This document shows, one piece after another, positions 60,661 to 64,000 of a stretch of 64,000 nucleotides of DNA. The position numbers and the translations under genes were made by a program. The notes below the pieces were generated by a model. That model had not been told where the DNA came from. It saw only the letters and a list, made by a program, of their open reading frames with translations, and ran no database searches. Position 1 is the first letter of the stretch. Every line of letters begins with the position of its first letter. Source of the DNA: Stutzerimonas kunmingensis (GTDB lineage Bacteria > Pseudomonadota > Gammaproteobacteria > Pseudomonadales > Pseudomonadaceae); the NCBI RefSeq assembly GCF_002929225.1, contig NZ_PISM01000019.1:1-64000 (forward strand), written 5' to 3'.

Positions 60661-60678
60661 TATAGCGAAAGGCTTACA
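60661..60678 (+). promoter_or_regulatory. Putative GacA upstream activating site of small RNA copy B
   Basis: TATAGCGAAAGGCTTACA differs at one base from the copy A site and lies 43 bp upstream of an identical TTAATCTA element. The flanking bases (AGC before, AGA after) also match copy A. Confidence 0.6.
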
Positions 60679-60731
60679 AGAATCCCGGTTTTTGGCTCTT
60701 CATTGCCTGCGGCCTGATGATTAATCTAGGC

Positions 60732-60840
60732 CCACTCTGAAGCGCAGGACGTGCTCAGGATCAGGATGATCGACCACCGCCAGGAAGGCAGCCGGAAGGA
60801 TTCGGATAGGTCAGAAAGAACCCGCTTCGGCGGGTTTTTT
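60732..60840 (+). ncRNA. rsmX: RsmX/Y/Z-type CsrA/RsmA-sequestering small RNA, copy B
   Basis: A noncoding transcript of about 109 nt, colinear with copy A (offset 992-994 bp). It holds seven GGA motifs, including AGGA loops in hairpins matching copy A. The third hairpin differs from copy A by substitutions that keep AGGA exposed. It ends in the same CCCGC-TTCG-GCGGG terminator followed by six T. The upstream site, -10 element and terminator are all conserved while the linker between them differs. That argues for two functional genes rather than a passive duplication. It lies 177 bp from the integrase gene of the right-hand element. Confidence 0.8.
60818..60840 (+). terminator. Terminator of small RNA copy B
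   Basis: Stem CCCGC / GCGGG with loop TTCG followed by six T; the same stem-loop as copy A. Confidence 0.9.
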
Positions 60841-61016
60841 GTTTCACGATGACTCCAGTACCGCAATTCGCTGGACTACGCCAAGGCTCGATACAGCAGG
60901 TTTATCAATCACTTAGGCGAGTTCAACATATGCCGGTGCTTTCCGAAACTTGACCCGGCTTCCCCTCGCGTGGCTCCCATGCGGCTCTTGGAAACCGGGC
61001 TTTCCGAGGAGTCATC
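60841..61016. other. Junction between the chromosome and the right-hand integrated element
   Basis: A 176-bp gap containing the promoter of the integrase gene and probably the attachment site. I could not identify an att core, since the far end of the element lies outside the window. GAGGAG-like (CGAGGAGTC) precedes the integrase ATG. Confidence 0.35.
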
Positions 61017-62217
61017 ATGGCGAAGATCAAGCTCACCAAGTCCGCAGTCGATGCGGCACAACCTCAAGACAAGGCCATCGAACTGCGGGATACCGTGGTG
61101 CCCGGCTTCCTGTGCAAGATCACCCCGGCCGGCCGCAAGGTGTTCATGCTCCAGTACCGCACGAACGCCGGCGAGCGCCGCAAACCCGCCCTGGGACAGT
61201 ACGGGGAACTGACCGTCGATCAGGCGCGCACGATGGCGCAGGAATGGCTGGCCGAGGTGCGCAAGGGTGGCGACCCCAGCGCGGCCAAGAACGCCGCCCG
61301 CAAGGCACCGACCATGAAGGAGTTCTGCGACACCTTCATGGAGGACTACTCCAAGCAACGTAACAAGCCCAGCACACAACGCGGCTATCAGGGTGTGATT
61401 GACCGCTGCATCATCCCGATCATGGGCCGGATGAAGGTGCAGGACGTGAAGCGCCCGGACGTGGCTGCGCTGATGAAGAAGCTGGCCTACAAGCCGACTG
61501 AGGCGAACAAGAGCTTCGGCGTCTTGCGCAAGATGTTCAACCTGGCTGAAGTGTGGGGGCTGCGCCCAGATGGCACGAATCCATGCCGCCACGTCCCAAT
61601 GTACCCCCCCCGGCAAGGAAACCCGACTCATCGTGGACGATGAACTGGTGCGCATCTTCCGTCATCTGGAGCATCTGGAAGCCGAGGGACTGGAGAACTA
61701 CGTCATCCCGTTGGCGATCCGCCTGCAATTCGAGTTCGCCGCCCGCCGTTCCGAAATCTGCCCGCTGGAGTGGGACTGGGTTGATCTGGAAAAGCGCCGC
61801 GTCGTCTGGCCGGACAGCAAGACCGGCGGCATCTCCAAGCCCATGAGCGAGGAAGCCTATCGGTTGCTGTCCACCGCGCCGCGCCGGGAAGGCTGCCCCT
61901 ACGTCCTGCCGTCGCCGAACGATCCGACCCAGCACATGACCCACGGTGAGCACTATGGCGGATGGAAGCGCGTGCTCAAGGCCGCCAGCGTGCCGCACGT
62001 CGGCACGCACGGCATCCGACACCGGGCGACGACCGACATTGCCAACTCAGGCGTGCCAACCAAGGTGGGCATGAAGCTCACAGGCCACAAGACCGTGGCG
62101 ATGTTCATGCACTATGTTCATACCGAGGACAAGCCGGTGCGGGATGCGGCCGAACTGGTGGCCAGCCGGCGGCTGGCGATCACCGGGGCATCCCGTTCTA
62201 TGGAGGTGACAGCATGA
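61017..62217 (+). pseudogene. Tyrosine-type integrase, split by a frameshift in a poly-C tract
   Basis: A P4-type phage integrase of about 400 residues in two frames. Part one (61017 to about 61611) has the DUF4102-like N-terminus (KIKLTKSAVDAAQ, then VPGFLCKITPAGRKVF) and core-binding domain. Part two continues in the next frame to 62217. It has the catalytic Arg (FAARRSEICPLEW), HGIRHR box, GHKTV and the Tyr nucleophile in MFMHYVHT. The break is an 8-C run at 61604-61611; seven C would restore YPPGKETRL and a single open frame. It is either an inactivating or phase-variable change, or a base-calling error. The stop overlaps the next gene's ATG. Confidence 0.85.
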
Positions 62218-63380
62218 CAAGGAAGACGCCTGTGGCAGCGGGGAAACGCGCCACCTTACCGGCTGGCTATGCCGGCATCCACGGCGGCATCGTGGAACTG
62301 CTGGATGCGGCGCGCCAGGCCGCGGCGCGCAGTGTCAACGCGCTGATGACGGCCAGCTATTGGGAGATTGGTCGCCGGATCGTCGAGGCCGAGCAGAAAG
62401 GCAGGCGGCGGGCCGGTTACGGCGAGCAGTTGATGGAACGCTTGTCCGCCGATCTGACGGCCCGGTTCGGGCGCGGGTTCAGCCCGGACAACTTGGAGAA
62501 CATGCGGCGCTTGTTCGTTGCATACCCAGTAGGGACAATTTCCGAGACACTGTCTCGGAAATCTGGAGAAAGACTGCCTGCAGGGAATTCCGAGACGGTG
62601 TCTCGGAAATTCGACCTCTCCGAATTGTCCCAAGTCTTCACCTTGCCGTGGTCGGCTTATGTTCGGCTGCTGTCGGTCAAGGACGACCATGCCCGCCAGT
62701 TCTACGAGGCTGAGGCGCTGCGTGGTGGCTGGAGCGTGCGCCAACTCGACCGGCAGATCGGTAGCCAGTTCTACGAGCGCACGGCCTTGTCCAAGGACAA
62801 GGCGGCGATGCTGGTCAAGGGTTCGGTAGCCAAGCCCGAGGATGCCGTCACGCCCAACGACGCGATCAAAGACCCGTATGTGCTGGAGTTCCTCGACCTC
62901 AAGGACGAGTATTCGGAATCCGATCTGGAAGCAGCCTTAATCCAGAGGCTGGAAGACTTCCTGCTGGAATTGGGTGAAGGCTTCACCTTCGTCGGAAGGC
63001 AGCGCCGGTTGCGCATTGACCAGACCTGGTATCGGGTCGATCTGTTGTTCTTCCATCGCAAGCTCCGCTGCCTAGTCATCATCGACCTGAAGCTGGGCAG
63101 CTTGACCCATGCCGACGTTGGCCAGATGCACATGTACTGCAACTATGCCAAAGAGCATTGGGCCTACCCGGACGAGAACCCTCCCGTTGGCTTGATCCTG
63201 TGTGCCGACAAGGGCCATGCCCTGGCGCGATATGCGCTGGATGGCTTGCCGAACAAGGTCATGTCGGCCAATTACCGAACAGTGTTGCCAGATGCAGAAT
63301 TGCTGCAAAAAGAGCTGGAGAACACGCGGCGTCTGCTTGAATCTCGCGGAACGCTTTTCCTTAAGGAAAGCAAGCCGTAG
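62214..63380 (+). CDS. DUF1016 family PD-(D/E)XK nuclease-like protein (YhcG-like)
   Basis: A 388-residue protein of the DUF1016/YhcG family. The N-terminal domain (about 15-170) includes SVNALMTASYWEIGRRIVE and the conserved LPWSAYVRLLSVKD. The C-terminal PD-(D/E)XK-like domain has YRVDLLFFHRKLRCLVIIDLKLG with the Asp and Lys of the active site. Members are common in defence islands and near restriction systems; a nuclease role is probable. Its ATG overlaps the integrase stop (ATGA). Residues about 105-140 hold a linker with two SETxSRK repeats, encoded by the palindromic module described separately. Confidence 0.88.
   Translation: MTRKTPVAAGKRATLPAGYAGIHGGIVELLDAARQAAARSVNALMTASYWEIGRRIVEAEQKGRRRAGYGEQLMERLSADLTARFGRGFSPDNLENMRRLFVAYPVGTISETLSRKSGERLPAGNSETVSRKFDLSELSQVFTLPWSAYVRLLSVKDDHARQFYEAEALRGGWSVRQLDRQIGSQFYERTALSKDKAAMLVKGSVAKPEDAVTPNDAIKDPYVLEFLDLKDEYSESDLEAALIQRLEDFLLELGEGFTFVGRQRRLRIDQTWYRVDLLFFHRKLRCLVIIDLKLGSLTHADVGQMHMYCNYAKEHWAYPDENPPVGLILCADKGHALARYALDGLPNKVMSANYRTVLPDAELLQKELENTRRLLESRGTLFLKESKP
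62532..62631. repeat. Nested inverted-repeat module inside the DUF1016 gene
   Basis: Outer arms GGGACAATT (62532-62540) and AATTGTCCC (62623-62631) enclose two palindromes. The first has perfect 12-bp arms, ATTTCCGAGACA / TGTCTCGGAAAT, with one central base (62538-62562). The second has arms TTCCGAGAC / GTCTCGGAA around GGT (62588-62608). The reading frame stays open through all of it and encodes the repeated peptides SETLSRK and SETVSRK in a low-conservation linker. It looks like a palindromic repeat inserted in frame. All symmetry is seen directly; the origin is inference. Confidence 0.8.
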
Positions 63381-63485
63381 TCTTGCGTCCCGGCGTGTTG
63401 CTGTCGGGCTCGCGGACTACACCCCCTGCTTAGTAGCGAATCACAGCCATTCGGCGCTGATCCGTGACGCCTTCGGTTTCCAGCA

Positions 63486-64000
63486 TCAAGTCGCCTTAGC
63501 AATGATCTCAACATATCCAATCAACTCGGCCGAATAGCTGCCATCTCCATTTGCTGCGCCCTTGTGCTTCAGCTCACGTTGCAGGGTCGGCTCCACGGTA
63601 TGGGCAAACAGCGCTAGCCGCTGCTCCGGCGTAAAGCTTGGCTGAATCGTCGGCGCTTGCAGATACCTTTCGCACTGCCGCTCAATCGCCGGTACCCGTG
63701 TCCCGTCCTGCTTGACTGCGATGGGCTGCACCACCACACGACGTTCGCCGTTGCCCGCAGACGCCTCCACCATCCACAAGGACAGCACCACCGGCTCGTC
63801 AACATCCCCGGCCACCGCAATGCCGATGTCTTCGGGCGTCACGCTGCGCCAGCGGCCCAGCTCTTCCTGTACCAACGGGTGATCCAACCCCATCAGCTCC
63901 AGATCGTCCCTGCTGGTGGCGGTGTCGCGGCTCAATGTGAAACGCGCACGGCGCGTGCCATCCACTGTTACAAGGTCGTAGGTCTCCTCGTCCACCTTCA
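63486..64000 (-). CDS. Probable SNF2/RapA-like helicase, C-terminal part only (cut by window end)
   Basis: The last roughly 171 residues of a larger minus-strand protein; the reading frame is open to the window edge, so its start lies outside. ELMGLDHPLVQEELGRWRS resembles the C-terminal domain of RapA-type SNF2 helicases, where I recall a similar DHPLV stretch. The helicase motifs themselves are not in view. In-frame codons at the edge give no usable start (GTG at 63993 is internal). It is convergent with the DUF1016 gene, with 105 bp between. The family call is tentative; a DISARM- or other defence-associated helicase is possible. Confidence 0.5.
   Translation of the reverse strand, partial: KVDEETYDLVTVDGTRRARFTLSRDTATSRDDLELMGLDHPLVQEELGRWRSVTPEDIGIAVAGDVDEPVVLSLWMVEASAGNGERRVVVQPIAVKQDGTRVPAIERQCERYLQAPTIQPSFTPEQRLALFAHTVEPTLQRELKHKGAANGDGSYSAELIGYVEIIAKAT

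Noticed and set aside
59664..60840. The two Rsm-like copies considered as attachment-site repeats of one inserted element carrying cspA
   Set aside because: They span 170 bp or more with differing linkers and compensated hairpins, and each has a complete promoter-to-terminator layout. Attachment duplications are short and identical. The cspA gene is an ordinary chromosomal gene.

Overview
The window looks like the chromosome of a Pseudomonas of the P. stutzeri (Stutzerimonas) group. Protein families are pseudomonad throughout, and GC content is high. The central gene order (GspE-like ATPase, CYTH/CHAD, DUF47-pit, argE-argA, gshA, thioesterase, tex, ompR-envZ, rimK-rimB, hslR-hslO, pckA) is, from memory, the P. 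aeruginosa PA5192-PA5210 neighbourhood. No database search was possible, so species and names rest on recognised motifs and gene order.

Left accessory region (1 to about 14.5 kb). A serine resolvase lies beside a five-gene solvent/multidrug efflux locus of the ttgVW-ttgGHI / srpSRABC type. This has a TetR-type gene, an IclR-type repressor and a divergent RND operon. It is followed by a PagL-like lipid A deacylase and a large coiled-coil membrane protein of unknown function. A truncated second copy of the resolvase 3' end lies 10.5 kb further on, so two direct repeats bracket this cargo. Next come a DUF927 helicase/primase-like gene, a cluster of 9-bp-spaced repeats downstream of it, and an AlpA-type regulator. 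This part abuts an intact tRNA-Thr gene, as in satellite-type integrative elements.

Core region (14.5 to 59.5 kb). This holds a class I methyltransferase, a TRAP transporter with its binding protein divergent from the permeases, osmC, and a very large PAS/GAF hybrid histidine kinase. Two divergent L,D-transpeptidases and an orphan type IV pilus/type II secretion ATPase follow. Then come phosphate uptake, arginine and glutathione synthesis genes, tex, the OmpR/EnvZ (AmgRS-like) system and ribosomal protein S6 modification. The block ends with heat-shock factors, PEP carboxykinase, RecQ, two chemoreceptors (one a soluble FIST-MCP), an aldo/keto reductase, a ribosome-hibernation-type protein and a DUF4432 protein.

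Right region (59.5 to 64 kb). Two closely related small-RNA genes of the GacA-controlled RsmX/Y/Z family flank a cold-shock gene. Both have GGA-in-loop hairpins, matched upstream half-sites and the same terminator. Immediately beyond is a new integrated element. It has a tyrosine integrase broken by one base in a poly-C tract, a DUF1016 (YhcG-like) PD-(D/E)XK nuclease gene carrying a roughly 100-bp palindromic module inside its reading frame, and the 3' end of a probable SNF2/RapA-like helicase that runs off the window. This has the character of a defence island.
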